Origin: Salinicola aestuarinus | GTDB lineage: Bacteria > Pseudomonadota > Gammaproteobacteria > Pseudomonadales > Halomonadaceae | Length of the DNA: 64,000 nucleotides | Assembly (NCBI RefSeq): GCF_003206645.1 | Contig: NZ_PZJP01000003.1 | Span: 62,001-126,000 of the forward strand | Direction: 5' to 3' | Translations under genes and position numbers: made by a program | Shown: one piece after another, positions 45,331 to 54,876 of the stretch | Position numbering within the stretch: position 1 is the first letter of the stretch | How the letters are laid out: every line of letters begins with the position of its first letter | The notes under the pieces: generated by a model | What the model was told of the DNA's origin: nothing | Seen by the model: the letters and a program-made list of their open reading frames with translations, nothing else | The model's database searches: none

Positions 45331-45435
45331 GGCGGCGACCCGATCGATGTCGAACTCGACGTGTATTCTGTTGGCACGATCGGGGGACCGCTGCGGACCT
45401 TAACCAACAACGCCGAAAAGAGCCAACGCCACGTC

Positions 45436-46761
45436 ATGCCAGGTGCGTCTTCTCCCTCTGTCTCCTCTACGCTTCCCGTTGTCTACCGGCTGGCCTTTCC
45501 CCTCGTCGTATCGATCGTCGCCTTGAACGTCATCGTCGCGGCACGGCTCCCGTCGGCGTCGCATGCAAGCGGCGTTGGTATCGGACTGGTGGCGCTACTC
45601 GGTCTGTATGTCGCGGCGGGGTTTCTGTTCAGACGACGACCGATCCCTGACGTCAGTGTCGCTGTTCGCACGCAGGTCCTGGCACTGGTGATCGTCACGG
45701 TCGCCGTTGCGCTCGCCGCCTCGGTCATGAGCCACTGGGAAGGCTGGTCGCAACAGGTAGACGAGTCCTTCGGCGGCAAGCGAGAGGTGCCGGTCTCGAC
45801 CGTCGCCGATCTCGATCGCTACCTTTCGACGTTTCACAACGAACTCGTCATCGACGGCCTCCCCGCCGACTGTGAGGCACTGCCGCTCGACTACTGGGGG
45901 CCCAACGACCTCAACGTCGGCTGGAACTGCAACATCGCGAGAGTCGGTCAGCCCAGCGCACAGGCGAAATCGACATTGAGCGAGCGCCAGCTCGATGCCC
46001 TACGCGTGCTGATCACGCATCTCGACGATGTCGCCGAGAAGGTCGCTGACGGCGAGGCGGTTCGGCTCTCGGTAGGCGGCGACCGCTACGGCCGTTTCGC
46101 CCGCCACGTCTGGCTCGACTACCGTATCGCGCCCCTGGAGACACTGCTGCCGGCGGTGGATACGCTCTGCCCCGAGCCGGATCGGTGCATTACCCTGAAG
46201 ACGCTGCTGCGCCCCCAGGATCTCGGCTGGCAGGAGAGCGTCGAGCGGGCCCGCGCCGGCGAGCCGCTACCCGACCATCTGCTGCGAGACAGCCACCGCC
46301 GCAAGCTGGAATCCGAGCTGGCGCACCTGATCGACTACGAGTTCGGCCGCGACCTGCGCCAGATGTGGCAAACGATTCGCCAGGCGCAGGGTGAGTCGAC
46401 CTGGACGATTCGCGACATCGACGACGTGAGAATGGTGAGCTTCGAGGCAGGCGATCAGCGTCTGAGCGTCGACGTTCCCAACGACATAGCGCTGAACAAC
46501 GTAGGCCCTTGGCGACGCCTGATGGCCGATCTGGCGCTGACCGACAGCGGGCAAGTGACGAGCCGCGGCCAGTGGGTGTCGACGGACACGACCCAGCGCC
46601 CGGCCACCCTGGTGATCGATTCGGGATACTACTGGTCGCCGCCTTGGCTCACCCTAGCGCCAGTCGCGGTAGGCCTCGCGCTGCTGATCCACTGGCTCGT
46701 CCAGATCATCATTGCCATTCGTGCCTACCGCGCCTTCGCTAGACGGCCAGCGAAGGCCTAG
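45436..46761 (+). CDS. Hypothetical membrane protein
   Basis: This is an unrecognised protein of 441 residues from ATG 45436 (a frame from 45361 is also open). It has three N-terminal helices (about residues 15-38, 45-65, 80-105), a central soluble domain of about 280 residues with two Cys pairs (DCEALPLDYWGPN and GWNC; LCPEPDRC), and a C-terminal helix (WLTLAPVAVGLALLIHWLV). It transcribes away from the A-B-C run and converges with the DUF2167-like gene. Its overall style resembles the cassette proteins, but no direct homology is visible. Confidence 0.7.
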   Translation: MPGASSPSVSSTLPVVYRLAFPLVVSIVALNVIVAARLPSASHASGVGIGLVALLGLYVAAGFLFRRRPIPDVSVAVRTQVLALVIVTVAVALAASVMSHWEGWSQQVDESFGGKREVPVSTVADLDRYLSTFHNELVIDGLPADCEALPLDYWGPNDLNVGWNCNIARVGQPSAQAKSTLSERQLDALRVLITHLDDVAEKVADGEAVRLSVGGDRYGRFARHVWLDYRIAPLETLLPAVDTLCPEPDRCITLKTLLRPQDLGWQESVERARAGEPLPDHLLRDSHRRKLESELAHLIDYEFGRDLRQMWQTIRQAQGESTWTIRDIDDVRMVSFEAGDQRLSVDVPNDIALNNVGPWRRLMADLALTDSGQVTSRGQWVSTDTTQRPATLVIDSGYYWSPPWLTLAPVAVGLALLIHWLVQIIIAIRAYRAFARRPAKA

Positions 46762-46776
46762 ACGGCACTCTTGGAC

Positions 46777-47799
46777 TCAGCGGCGAACCGATACGATGGG
46801 TCGGATGACCCGGGCGAAAAGATCGTGCAGACGCGCCTTCTCCTCAGCGAGGTGTCGGCGGTAGGCGCTCTGGATTCCCCGGTCGGTATCGTTGAGCCCG
46901 GGGTCGACGACGGCCGTCGCGGAGACGCCCTCTTTCCCTTCTGCGTAGCGGCGCCCGGAGGGGAACTCGAGCGTGGATGCGATCGCCTGCACGTCACCTA
47001 TCGCCCCGGCGGAATCGATCAGCGTTCTGATGTTGAAGCCGACGACTTCACTGGCGCCGAGACGCATCACAATCGCCAGGTCAGGCCCGCGCTTCGGCGC
47101 GCGAGTCACGCCCCAGGAGAGCATCGCCGGCGTGGTCTCGAAGGCAGGCGGGTAACTCCAGCGGGCGTACCAGGCGCCACCCATCAGCTCTTTTCGGACG
47201 AAGCGATCGACCATCTGATCGCCCGGCAGGCCGAGCGTATCCATGACGTCGTCGAAATAATCCTGATAGCGCTCGAGCAGATGATCGCGCTGGGCGACGA
47301 GGTCGCCCTCGACGATACGCGGCGAATCGACCACCGAGATCGCCGCCATCCATTCTCCGCTGGCCGGTCGTAACAGACCGCTATCGTCACTGGCGCTGTG
47401 TCGCTCTTCGCGGAGATCGAACTCGTCGCGCTCGACGGCCGCCACCTCGTCCATCATGGCGGCATAATCTCCGCCATCCAGATACTCGTATCCATCGGGC
47501 AGCGCGAACGTCACGCCGTCCGCCAGGGTAATGTCGGCAGGGCCGGCGATCCGGTGAACGGCCGGACCGTCGTGCGCCGCCATCATCGCCGACGCCAGAT
47601 CGTTCTCGGCGTCACCGGTGGGCTCACGATCCAACGCCTCGATCGATTGGCGTAGCACGCGATCACCATCGTCGGATCGCGCGTCGAGGGGGGCGACTAC
47701 CGTCAGTGCCAGTAAGGATGCCAGCAGTGAGCGGCGCACGAGACCGCGTGAACACGCGTCGGTATTGCGGGAACAAGAGAAGAAAAACGCAGCATTCAC
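46777..47799 (-). CDS. DUF2167-like exported/membrane protein
   Basis: The 340-residue protein has an N-terminal signal (VRRSLLASLLALTVVAPLDARS) and a domain starting GPADITLADGVTFALPDGYEYLDG, which resembles the DUF2167 start (an Ile-x-Leu strand, then ALPxGYxFL). Further blocks are YARWSYPPAFETTPAMLSWG and LAIVMRLGASEVVGFNI. The C-terminal membrane helices usual in DUF2167 proteins are not evident, so it is a divergent or shortened member. The start is a GTG. It lies 15 bp after mntR on the same strand. Confidence 0.6.
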   Translation of the reverse strand: MNAAFFFSCSRNTDACSRGLVRRSLLASLLALTVVAPLDARSDDGDRVLRQSIEALDREPTGDAENDLASAMMAAHDGPAVHRIAGPADITLADGVTFALPDGYEYLDGGDYAAMMDEVAAVERDEFDLREERHSASDDSGLLRPASGEWMAAISVVDSPRIVEGDLVAQRDHLLERYQDYFDDVMDTLGLPGDQMVDRFVRKELMGGAWYARWSYPPAFETTPAMLSWGVTRAPKRGPDLAIVMRLGASEVVGFNIRTLIDSAGAIGDVQAIASTLEFPSGRRYAEGKEGVSATAVVDPGLNDTDRGIQSAYRRHLAEEKARLHDLFARVIRPIVSVRR

Positions 47800-47814
47800 G
47801 TGAGTCGAAAAGCC

Positions 47815-48231
47815 TCAGGAGCGGGTGGTTTCCAAAAAACGCTTCATCGCCTCGACGGTGGCGTCGCTGCAGTGGTGCTCGATACCCTCGGAGTCGGCTT
47901 CGGCGACATCCGCCGGGACCCCTAAAGCCAACAGCGTGGAGAGGACGAGCTGGTGGCGCGCTTCGACTTTGGCGGCGAGGTCGCGGCCCTGGTCGGTGAG
48001 AAAGACACCGCGATAGGGGCGCGCTTCGGCGAGGCCGTCACGTTTGAGGCGGGTAATCACCTTGGAGACGGCGGCCGCGCTGACGCCGAAGCGTTCGGCG
48101 AGATCGCTGGCGCGGGCTTCGCCATGGTCGCGGTGAAGCTGCGCGATCTCTTCCACGTAGTCCTCGACCAGCTCCTGCTGGTGGTCAAGACGCGTCCGTT
48201 CGAAGCGGGCGTAACGTGGTGGTGCTGTCAT
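47815..48231 (-). CDS. mntR: Manganese-responsive DtxR-family regulator
   Basis: The 138-residue repressor has an N-terminal winged helix (RASDLAERFGVSAAAVSKVITRLKRDGL) and a C-terminal metal-binding and dimer domain containing EARHQLVLSTLLALGV and SEGIEHHCSDATVEAMKRF. The E-x-x-H and HHCSD residues are the usual Mn ligands. It lies 96 bp downstream of mntH, the transporter it is expected to control. Confidence 0.92.
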   Translation of the reverse strand: MTAPPRYARFERTRLDHQQELVEDYVEEIAQLHRDHGEARASDLAERFGVSAAAVSKVITRLKRDGLAEARPYRGVFLTDQGRDLAAKVEARHQLVLSTLLALGVPADVAEADSEGIEHHCSDATVEAMKRFLETTRS

Positions 48232-48327
48232 GGCGCTCTCGTCGACGACTGTCTCGGGGGAGACGAATGGGGCTAGATCGGCCCGAGCGACGAGACTAGC
48301 GACAACGCCGCCCGGGACACGCAGAGC

Positions 48328-49605
48328 CTACAGCAACTCGAAGGCCAACACATAACCATTCAGCAAGATGATGACGGCTGCGGCGAGGCAGCCAAGCGCT
48401 GTCACCCAGCGCCGATTGACCAGGTTGCCCATGAGCTCGCGGCGTGCCGTGAACTGGATCAGCGGGATCAGTGCAAAAGGGATCCCAAAGCTCAGCACCA
48501 CCTGACTCGCCACCAGCACCTGCTGTTCGGGCAGCCCCATCATGATCACCACCAGCGCCGGCGCCATGGTCAGCAGGCGTCGTGCCCACAGCGGAATGGT
48601 GAATCCGACGAACCCCTGCATGACCACCTGCCCCGAGAGCGTACCCACGATCGACGACGAGATACCGGCCAGCAGCAGCGTGATACCGAACAGTAGACTC
48701 GCCACATCGCTGTTCATCAGTGGCGTCAGCAGTTTGTAGCTCTCGCTGATGGTGGCGACGCCCTCGTGGCCGCTGTAGTGAAAGACCGCTGCCGCGACCA
48801 CCAGCATTGCCATGTTGATCAGTCCCGCGAGCGACATCCCGATGATCACGTCCCAGCGGTAGTAGCGCATCGCCCGCAGACGCTGCGCGTCGCCTTTGGC
48901 GGGCACACGATTCTGAAGCAGCGACGAATGAAGGTAGATGACATGGGGCATCACAGTCGCGCCCAGCATCCCTGCCGCCAGGAAGACCGCATAACCGTCG
49001 GGGAACTGGGGGACCAGCATGCCGGAGAGCACATCGGGTACCGAGGGTCGGCCCATGAGGATTTCGATCAGAAAACCGCCGCCGATGAGCAGGATCATCG
49101 CCGCGATGATCATCTCCACCAGCCGGAATCCATAGCGCTGCAGGTGTAGCACGGCGTAGGTGATCACGCCGGTGAGCAGCGCGCCCTCGACCATCGAGAT
49201 ACCGAAGAGCAGATTGAGCGCCAGCGCCGCGCCCAGAAACTCCGCCAGATCGGTAGCGATCGCCACCAGTTCGGCTTGAATCCAGTAGGCCCAGACCAGG
49301 GGGCGCGGATAACGCTCACGGATGACTTCCGCCAGATTGCGACCGGTCGCCACGCCAAGTCGAGCGGAGAGCGTCTGGATCAGCATCGCCATCAGATTGG
49401 CCCACAGCACCACCCACAACAGCAGATAGCCGTAGCGCGACCCGGCTTCGATATTGGTCGCGAAGTTGCCGGGATCGACGTAGGCCACGGCCGCTACCAT
49501 GGCGGGGCCGAAAAACGGCAGAAAACGCCGGAACGCTGAGCGCCGACGCCCCGTGGCCGCCGCGCCCGCGTCATCCGGGGAGGAGTTGATCAGTGTGTCG
49601 GACAC
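48328..49605 (-). CDS. mntH: Nramp-family manganese transporter
   Basis: This proton-coupled Mn(II) importer is in the inner membrane. It has about eleven helices, the metal-binding DPGN in VAYVDPGNFATNIEAGS in helix 1, and MPHVIYLHSSL in helix 6. The GTG start at 49605 is preferred because AGAGG lies 5-6 bases upstream; an ATG at 49629 is also open. It is in the same direction as mntR. Confidence 0.95.
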   Translation of the reverse strand: MSDTLINSSPDDAGAAATGRRRSAFRRFLPFFGPAMVAAVAYVDPGNFATNIEAGSRYGYLLLWVVLWANLMAMLIQTLSARLGVATGRNLAEVIRERYPRPLVWAYWIQAELVAIATDLAEFLGAALALNLLFGISMVEGALLTGVITYAVLHLQRYGFRLVEMIIAAMILLIGGGFLIEILMGRPSVPDVLSGMLVPQFPDGYAVFLAAGMLGATVMPHVIYLHSSLLQNRVPAKGDAQRLRAMRYYRWDVIIGMSLAGLINMAMLVVAAAVFHYSGHEGVATISESYKLLTPLMNSDVASLLFGITLLLAGISSSIVGTLSGQVVMQGFVGFTIPLWARRLLTMAPALVVIMMGLPEQQVLVASQVVLSFGIPFALIPLIQFTARRELMGNLVNRRWVTALGCLAAAVIILLNGYVLAFELL

Positions 49606-49680
49606 CGGAACCTCTCGAAACGAGAACATTCCACCGTGACACCCGCGCGGCAACGACCGTCGGGTGAGCGCCACGGCGCC

Positions 49681-49715
49681 TAAATTAACTAGGGTTTACA
49701 AGATATACCAAGGTT
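49681..49715 (-). promoter_or_regulatory. Candidate mntH promoter/operator
   Basis: An AT-rich patch in the otherwise GC-rich leader reads, on the minus strand, TTGGTA, then 17 bases, then TTAATT. Imperfect symmetry (TAACCTTGG against TAACTAGGG) could reflect a metalloregulator site. Support is by eye only. Confidence 0.35.
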
Positions 49716-49811
49716 ACCGAAGGCGCAACGCGATCCCCGATGGGCTTTCTCAATCGAGCGGATCGATTCGTGGCATGCCATCTCTGCACCCGAAAGCGCT
49801 CAGCGCGACAA

Positions 49812-50528
49812 TTAGCGCCACTGCAGCACCGGCCATCCACGGGCGTCAGCGGTCTCGCGCAACCGAGCGTCGGGCTGGGTGGCGTGGGGGTGGTCGACGA
49901 ACTCGAGCAGCGGCAGGTCGTTGAAGGAGTCGCTGTAGCCCCAGGTTTCCCATCCCTCGGCGAAACCGGTCTCGTGACTGTCGAGCCACGCCGCGAAGGC
50001 ATCGAGCTTGCCGCGCTGATAGGTCTGGATCCCGGTGGGTTCACCGGTGAAGCAGTCATTGGCATCAAAGGCCGGTCGCGTGGCCAGCGCGTCATCGGCC
50101 CCCACGAAACGGGCGATCGGCGCCACCAGGTGGTGCATCGACGCCGAGATCACGAGGGTCGCGTGCCCGTCTCGCGCATGCTGGCGCAGCCGTTCGACGC
50201 CGGGCGCCATCAGCCGCGGCGCCACTGCTCTCTCGACGAAGGCATCGACCTGCTCGCGCACGGTGTCACGATGGCGCCCGATGAGCGGCGCCAGCGAGAA
50301 GCGCAGGTGGTCGGTCATGTCGAGGGTGCCGGCGTGATACTGGCGGTCGTGGTCGCGCATGCGCTCGAGCAGGGCTTCGCCATCCTCGACCCAGCCGCAC
50401 TCGATCACCCACTCGAGCCAGAGGTGAGTGCAGTCCCCGTCGAGTAGCGTGTCGTCGAGGTCGAAAAGAGCGAGAGAGCGTGGCGCAGGGGTGCGCAGTG
50501 GCTGGGGCGAGCGGTCATCGAGGGTCAC
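49812..50528 (-). CDS. HAD-superfamily phosphatase (HAD-IB, PSPase-like)
   Basis: The 238-residue phosphohydrolase has motif I FDLDDTLLDGD (nucleophile Asp near residue 23), motif II in LVISAS, and motif III/IV in KLDAF plus GYSDSFNDLPLLEF. It resembles histidinol-phosphatase/phosphoserine-phosphatase-like HAD-IB proteins; the substrate is unknown. It is a single gene between mntH and the SPFH gene. Confidence 0.88.
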   Translation of the reverse strand: MTLDDRSPQPLRTPAPRSLALFDLDDTLLDGDCTHLWLEWVIECGWVEDGEALLERMRDHDRQYHAGTLDMTDHLRFSLAPLIGRHRDTVREQVDAFVERAVAPRLMAPGVERLRQHARDGHATLVISASMHHLVAPIARFVGADDALATRPAFDANDCFTGEPTGIQTYQRGKLDAFAAWLDSHETGFAEGWETWGYSDSFNDLPLLEFVDHPHATQPDARLRETADARGWPVLQWR

Positions 50529-50613
50529 GCGAGACTCCGGTGTGGCTGAAAACCCCGAGGATAGCGCGCCGGCGCCCCGAGGTCTGCGCTCGCGTCGCTA
50601 TGCGTCTCCTTAC

Positions 50614-50652
50614 TTCACCCTTCCTTCACCCTTCACCCTTCACCCTTCACCC
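50614..50652. repeat. TTCACCC heptamer repeat
   Basis: There are four perfect tandem copies of TTCACCC at 50625-50652 and one more at 50614-50620. It sits 9 bp past the SPFH stop codon, between convergently oriented neighbour ends. Seven-bp units are prone to slippage, but no coding frame depends on it. Confidence 0.9.
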
Positions 50653-50660
50653 ATCGCCCA

Positions 50661-51455
50661 TCAAGGGGATGGCGTGTCGCGCGGCTCGGGCGAGCTATCC
50701 GCACCCGTGCCGAATCCGCGCATCGTTTTGAACGCCTCCATGATGTCCATCGGCAGGGGAAAGACGATGGTGGAGGCGTTCTTGTTGCTCATGTCGCTCA
50801 TGGTCTGCAGGTAGCGCAGCTGCAGTGCCGCCGGGTTACGCGCCATGATGTCCGCGGCCTCGACCAGTTTCTCCGCGGCCTGCTGCTCGCCCTCGGCATG
50901 GATGACCTTAGCGCGTCGCTCGCGCTCGGCTTCCGCCTGGCGGGCGATGGCGCGAATCATGCTCTCATCGAGATCGACATGCTTGATCTCGACGTTGGCC
51001 ACCTTGATGCCCCATGCCTCGGTCTGGGTATCGATGATCTCCTGGATATCGTCATTGAGCTTGTCACGCTCGGAGAGCATCTCGTCGAGGTCGTGCTTGC
51101 CCAGCACCGAGCGCAGCGTGGTTTGAGCGAGCTGGCTGGTGGCGTTGACGAAGTTCTCGACCTGGATGATCGCGCGTTCCGGGTCGACGACGCGAAAATA
51201 GAGCACCGCATTGACCCGTACCGTGACGTTGTCCTGAGAGATCACGTCCTGCTCCGGCACGTCCATGGTGATCACGCGCAGATCGACCACCTCCATCTTC
51301 TGCACCACGGGAATCAGGAAGAAGAGCCCGGGCCCCTTCACCCCCTGGAACCGACCGAGAAAGAACACGACCCCGCGCCGATACTCCGGCAGGATCCGGA
51401 TCGAGGCGAGCAGCAGCAGAATAAGCAGTACCACCGGGATGATGTACGCGAACAT
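50661..51455 (-). CDS. SPFH/slipin-type membrane protein (stomatin-like)
   Basis: This inner-membrane scaffold protein has 264 residues, an N-terminal anchor helix ([18 protein letters not shown]), an SPFH domain ([45 protein letters not shown]) and a C-terminal coiled coil ([29 protein letters not shown]). It is 75 bp downstream of nfeD on the same strand, the usual partner arrangement. Confidence 0.93.
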   Translation of the reverse strand: MFAYIIPVVLLILLLLASIRILPEYRRGVVFFLGRFQGVKGPGLFFLIPVVQKMEVVDLRVITMDVPEQDVISQDNVTVRVNAVLYFRVVDPERAIIQVENFVNATSQLAQTTLRSVLGKHDLDEMLSERDKLNDDIQEIIDTQTEAWGIKVANVEIKHVDLDESMIRAIARQAEAERERRAKVIHAEGEQQAAEKLVEAADIMARNPAALQLRYLQTMSDMSNKNASTIVFPLPMDIMEAFKTMRGFGTGADSSPEPRDTPSP

Positions 51456-51529
51456 GAGCGCTTCTCCTGACAGGTTGACCGGCTGACATCGGGCCGGTGT
51501 GACGCAGTGCCTGCGTGTCGATGGGGCCG

Positions 51530-53005
51530 CTAGCGGGACGTGCGGCGTCGACGCACCGCTTCCGGCGTCGTCTTTGGCGGCGCTACCGTCACCACCAGAC
51601 CGTCGAGGGCGATGACACGCAGGGCGTCGCCGCGAGCGACCGGGGCCTCACTGCGCGCGTGCCAGCGCTCGCCGTGGAGCAGGACCTTGCCGCGGCCACC
51701 GGTGAAGTCGGTGAGCGCCTCCGCGCTGGCACCGATAATCTCCTCGCGGCCGGTTCGCGGCAGATGGCGACCCATCTGATAGAGGCGCAGCACGCCCCAG
51801 AGCAGAAAACCTGCCGCCACCGCCGCGGTACCGCCGACCAGCGGCCAGGCAAGGGAGCTTTCGGCGCCGTCCATCAGCATGATGGAGCCGATCGAGAACG
51901 CCGCAATGCCGCCCGCCCCCAGCGCACCGAAGCTCGGAATGAACGCCTCGGCAACAATCATCGCCAGACCCAGCAGGATCAGCCCCAGTCCGGCGAAGTC
52001 GAGTGACAGCACCTGGAAGGCAAAAAGTCCCAGCATCAGACTGATGCCGCCCACCACCCCGGGCACCAGCAGGCCGGGGCTGGCAAGCTCGAACACCAGC
52101 CCATAGAAGCCGAGCAGCAGCAGTCCGTAGGCCACGGTGGGATTGGCGATGAGAGAGAGCAACGCGGTCCGCCAGGCAGGCCCCTCACGCGTCAGGTCGA
52201 GCCCCGCCGTCGCCAGCCGGTGCTCACCGTCGGCCAGCATGACGTCGCGGCCGTCGAGCTGGGCCAGCAGATCGTCGATATCGGTGGCAACGACGTCGAT
52301 CACGTTGCGCGACAGCGCCTCCTCGGCGCCGAGATTGGCTGCCTCGCGCACCGCGCGCTCGGCCCATTCCGGGTTGCGGCCGTTGCGCTCGGCGTAGCCG
52401 CGGATCATCGCCACCGCATCCTCGATTCGCTTGCGGCGACTATCGCTGACCTCGCCGGCACTCTCCTCTTCCGCCGCTGAGTTCTCCTCCCCGCTTTCGC
52501 TGCCCTGCCCCAGCAGCACCGGCGTCGCCGACCCCAGGTGCGTCCCCGGCGTCATCGCCGCCACGTGGCTGGCGTAGAGCAGGTAGGTGCCGGCGCTGGC
52601 CGCGCGAGCGCCGCTCGGGGTGACATAGCTCACCACCGGCACCTCGGCGGCAAGGATCGTCTGGGCCAGACGGCGGAGCGACTCCACCTGCCCGCCCGGG
52701 GTATCGACTTCGATGATCACGACGGCCGCCGCGGCGGATTCGGCGTGATGGATGCCGCGCTCGAGATAGTCACGCGTCGCGGGGTTCACGCTGTCATTGA
52801 GGGTGAGAATGACTGCCCTTCCCCCGGCAGACTGCCCCACTGCTGTCAGCGCGCACGCCAGCCCCAGCAGCATCAGCGTGATCCAAAGCCCCGATCGCCA
52901 AAGTCCGGATCGCCAAAGCCCCGAGCGCCAACCCGAAAGGGGGAGGCGACGCAATCGAGACGACGAGGCGAGCGCGCGAGTGACCATGAGTTGAGCGTAG
53001 CGCAT
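51530..53005 (-). CDS. nfeD: NfeD-family membrane serine protease (ClpP-like), long form
   Basis: This 491-residue protein has a signal or anchor at the N-terminus, a ClpP-class protease domain (about residues 65-270, with [22 protein letters not shown] holding the catalytic Ser), four to five C-terminal helices and a final OB-like NfeD domain ([22 protein letters not shown]). It probably processes the partner SPFH protein. Before the helix, residues 27-41 are three RSGLW repeats, coded by 15-bp tandem units. Either Met 1 (53005) or Met 7 (52987) could be the start. Confidence 0.93.
   Translation of the reverse strand: MRYAQLMVTRALASSSRLRRLPLSGWRSGLWRSGLWRSGLWITLMLLGLACALTAVGQSAGGRAVILTLNDSVNPATRDYLERGIHHAESAAAAVVIIEVDTPGGQVESLRRLAQTILAAEVPVVSYVTPSGARAASAGTYLLYASHVAAMTPGTHLGSATPVLLGQGSESGEENSAAEEESAGEVSDSRRKRIEDAVAMIRGYAERNGRNPEWAERAVREAANLGAEEALSRNVIDVVATDIDDLLAQLDGRDVMLADGEHRLATAGLDLTREGPAWRTALLSLIANPTVAYGLLLLGFYGLVFELASPGLLVPGVVGGISLMLGLFAFQVLSLDFAGLGLILLGLAMIVAEAFIPSFGALGAGGIAAFSIGSIMLMDGAESSLAWPLVGGTAAVAAGFLLWGVLRLYQMGRHLPRTGREEIIGASAEALTDFTGGRGKVLLHGERWHARSEAPVARGDALRVIALDGLVVTVAPPKTTPEAVRRRRTSR
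52883..52927 (-). repeat. Three 15-bp tandem units in the nfeD signal region
   Basis: CCAAAGCCCCGATCG, CCAAAGTCCGGATCG and CCAAAGCCCCGAGCG follow one another (plus-strand sequence). They code RSGLW three times just ahead of the hydrophobic signal helix, so slippage stays in frame. Confidence 0.9.
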
Positions 53006-53239
53006 TCGGTCTGACCGTCCCGGAAATGCGCCACGACGACGCTCCAGCCTTAGACCAAAGTCTCACGTCATACGACCAACGTCTTATAAACCAAAGTGCT
53101 AGCATCAATTCCCCCCCGCGGAACGTCGCGCTTCGCCTTCAGAGACGCATCGCTTTACCGCACGAAACGCCTCGCTTCGCGGTTCGGGCACCTCCGGCGT
53201 CGCTGGAGGTGTGAACACAACAGTCGAGGAGTTTTGAGG

Positions 53240-54691
53240 ATGTCGCTAGCCGCGATGGGATGGAAACACGGGGTAACGCTGCTGGCGGGACCGGTTCTGT
53301 TTGCACTGATTCAGGTCACGATGCCCGAATCGCTGATCGACCCCGCACCGCGCACGGTGCTCGCGCTGACGGCCTGGATGGCGGTGTGGTGGGTCACCGA
53401 GCCGGTGCCGATCCCGGTCACCGCGTTTCTTCCCATGGTGCTGCTCCCTCTCACCGAGGTGATGTCACTCAACGATGCGGCGGTCGGCTACGCCAACCCG
53501 GTCATCTACATGTACATGGGCGGCTTCATTCTGGCGATCGCCATCGAGCGCTGGAACCTGCACCGGCGAATCGCGCTCTCGATTGTCAGCCGGATCGGCA
53601 ACAGCCTGCGCAGCATCGTGCTCGGCGTGATGATCGCCTCGGGCTTCCTGTCGATGTGGATCTCCAACGCTGCCACCGCGCTGATGATGCTGCCCATCGC
53701 CGTGGCGCTGATCGCCGAACTCGACGAGCGCGACCAGTTCGACGCCGGCCAGCGCGACGGTTTCGCCCGCGTGCTGCTGCTTACCGTCGCCTATTCCGCT
53801 TCCATCGGCGGGCTCGCGACCATCATCGGCTCGGTGCCCAATGGCATCGTGGTGGCGATGATTCCCCAGTTCTTCGACATCCAGATCAGCTTTCTGCAGT
53901 GGATGATCTTCGCCCTGCCGCTGTCGCTCGCGCTGCTCGTAGTGCTCTATTTCTACCTGACCCAGATCTACGCCAAGGTGCCCAACGAGCGCCTCGAGGT
54001 GAACTTCGTCGCCGAAGAGCTCAAGGCGCTCGGGCCGATGAGCCCGGAGGAGAAACGGGTACTGGTGATCTTCGGGCTCACCGCCGCCGCCTGGGCATTG
54101 CGCGGCTGGCTGGCACCGTTCTTCGACCTTCCAATCAACGACACCATCATTGCCGTGGTGGCCGCGATCTCGCTGTTCATCGTCCCGGCGAGCCGCGAGA
54201 AACGCGCCCTGCTGGTGTGGGAAGACATGCGCGATCTCCCGTGGGGGCTGTTCATTCTCTGGGGCGGCGGCATGGCCCTGGCGGCTGCCTTCAGCGCGAG
54301 TGACCTGACCGGCTGGATCAGTCTGCAGCTCGAGGGTCTCGACGGTATCGGCTACTTCTGGCTGCTGCTGATCATGATCGTGCTGATGCTCTTTCTCACC
54401 GAGATCATCTCTAACACCGCCACCGCCAACATGGCGCTGCCGATCACCGCCGGGCTCGCCGGCGCGATCACCACCGGCAATCCCTTGGGACTGATGGTGG
54501 GCGTGGCCCTGGCAACCACCTGTGCGTTCATGCTGCCGATCTCGACGCCGCCCAACGCCGCGGTCTTCTCCAGTGGCCGCCTCTCGATCCGCCAGATGGC
54601 GCAGGCGGGCATCGCGATGAACGTGGTCAGCGCCATTGTCATCACCCTGTTCGTCTACTATCTGATGCCGCTGTTCCTGCCCACGCCCTGA
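53240..54691 (+). CDS. SLC13/DASS-type dicarboxylate (anion) symporter
   Basis: This Na+-coupled transporter, probably for C4-dicarboxylates, has 483 residues and about 11-12 helices. Both halves carry the DASS substrate motif: ISNAATALMMLPI in the first, SNTATANMALPI and then ISTPPNAAVFSSG in the second. ATG 53240 is chosen because GAGGAG lies about 10 bases upstream; an open frame from 53096 has no such site. Transcription is divergent from nfeD. Confidence 0.92.
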   Translation: MSLAAMGWKHGVTLLAGPVLFALIQVTMPESLIDPAPRTVLALTAWMAVWWVTEPVPIPVTAFLPMVLLPLTEVMSLNDAAVGYANPVIYMYMGGFILAIAIERWNLHRRIALSIVSRIGNSLRSIVLGVMIASGFLSMWISNAATALMMLPIAVALIAELDERDQFDAGQRDGFARVLLLTVAYSASIGGLATIIGSVPNGIVVAMIPQFFDIQISFLQWMIFALPLSLALLVVLYFYLTQIYAKVPNERLEVNFVAEELKALGPMSPEEKRVLVIFGLTAAAWALRGWLAPFFDLPINDTIIAVVAAISLFIVPASREKRALLVWEDMRDLPWGLFILWGGGMALAAAFSASDLTGWISLQLEGLDGIGYFWLLLIMIVLMLFLTEIISNTATANMALPITAGLAGAITTGNPLGLMVGVALATTCAFMLPISTPPNAAVFSSGRLSIRQMAQAGIAMNVVSAIVITLFVYYLMPLFLPTP

Positions 54692-54707
54692 GTCTCGCCA
54701 AGCTGAG

Positions 54708-54740
54708 CCGGCCCGAACGCCCACGCGGCGTTCGGGCCGG
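54708..54740. terminator. GC-rich hairpin after the SLC13 gene
   Basis: CCGGCCCGAACGCC (54708-54721) pairs perfectly with 54727-54740 around a 5-nt loop, 17 bp after the stop. No T-run follows, so it may act with Rho or protect the 3' end. Confidence 0.6.
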
Positions 54741-54876
54741 TGCGCATCGCCCGTCAACGCCTGTACCCTGTCGCTGACGCCCTTACCCGGTTCTGCTCGA
54801 TGACGCCTTCGAACTCGCCCATGCTTTCTGTTACTCCTCGCTGCTCGTCGGCGACGCGACCGGCGAACTGACTCCC

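Noticed and set aside
50614..50652. CRISPR array
   Set aside because: Seven-bp direct units without spacers are a simple satellite, not repeat-spacer structure.
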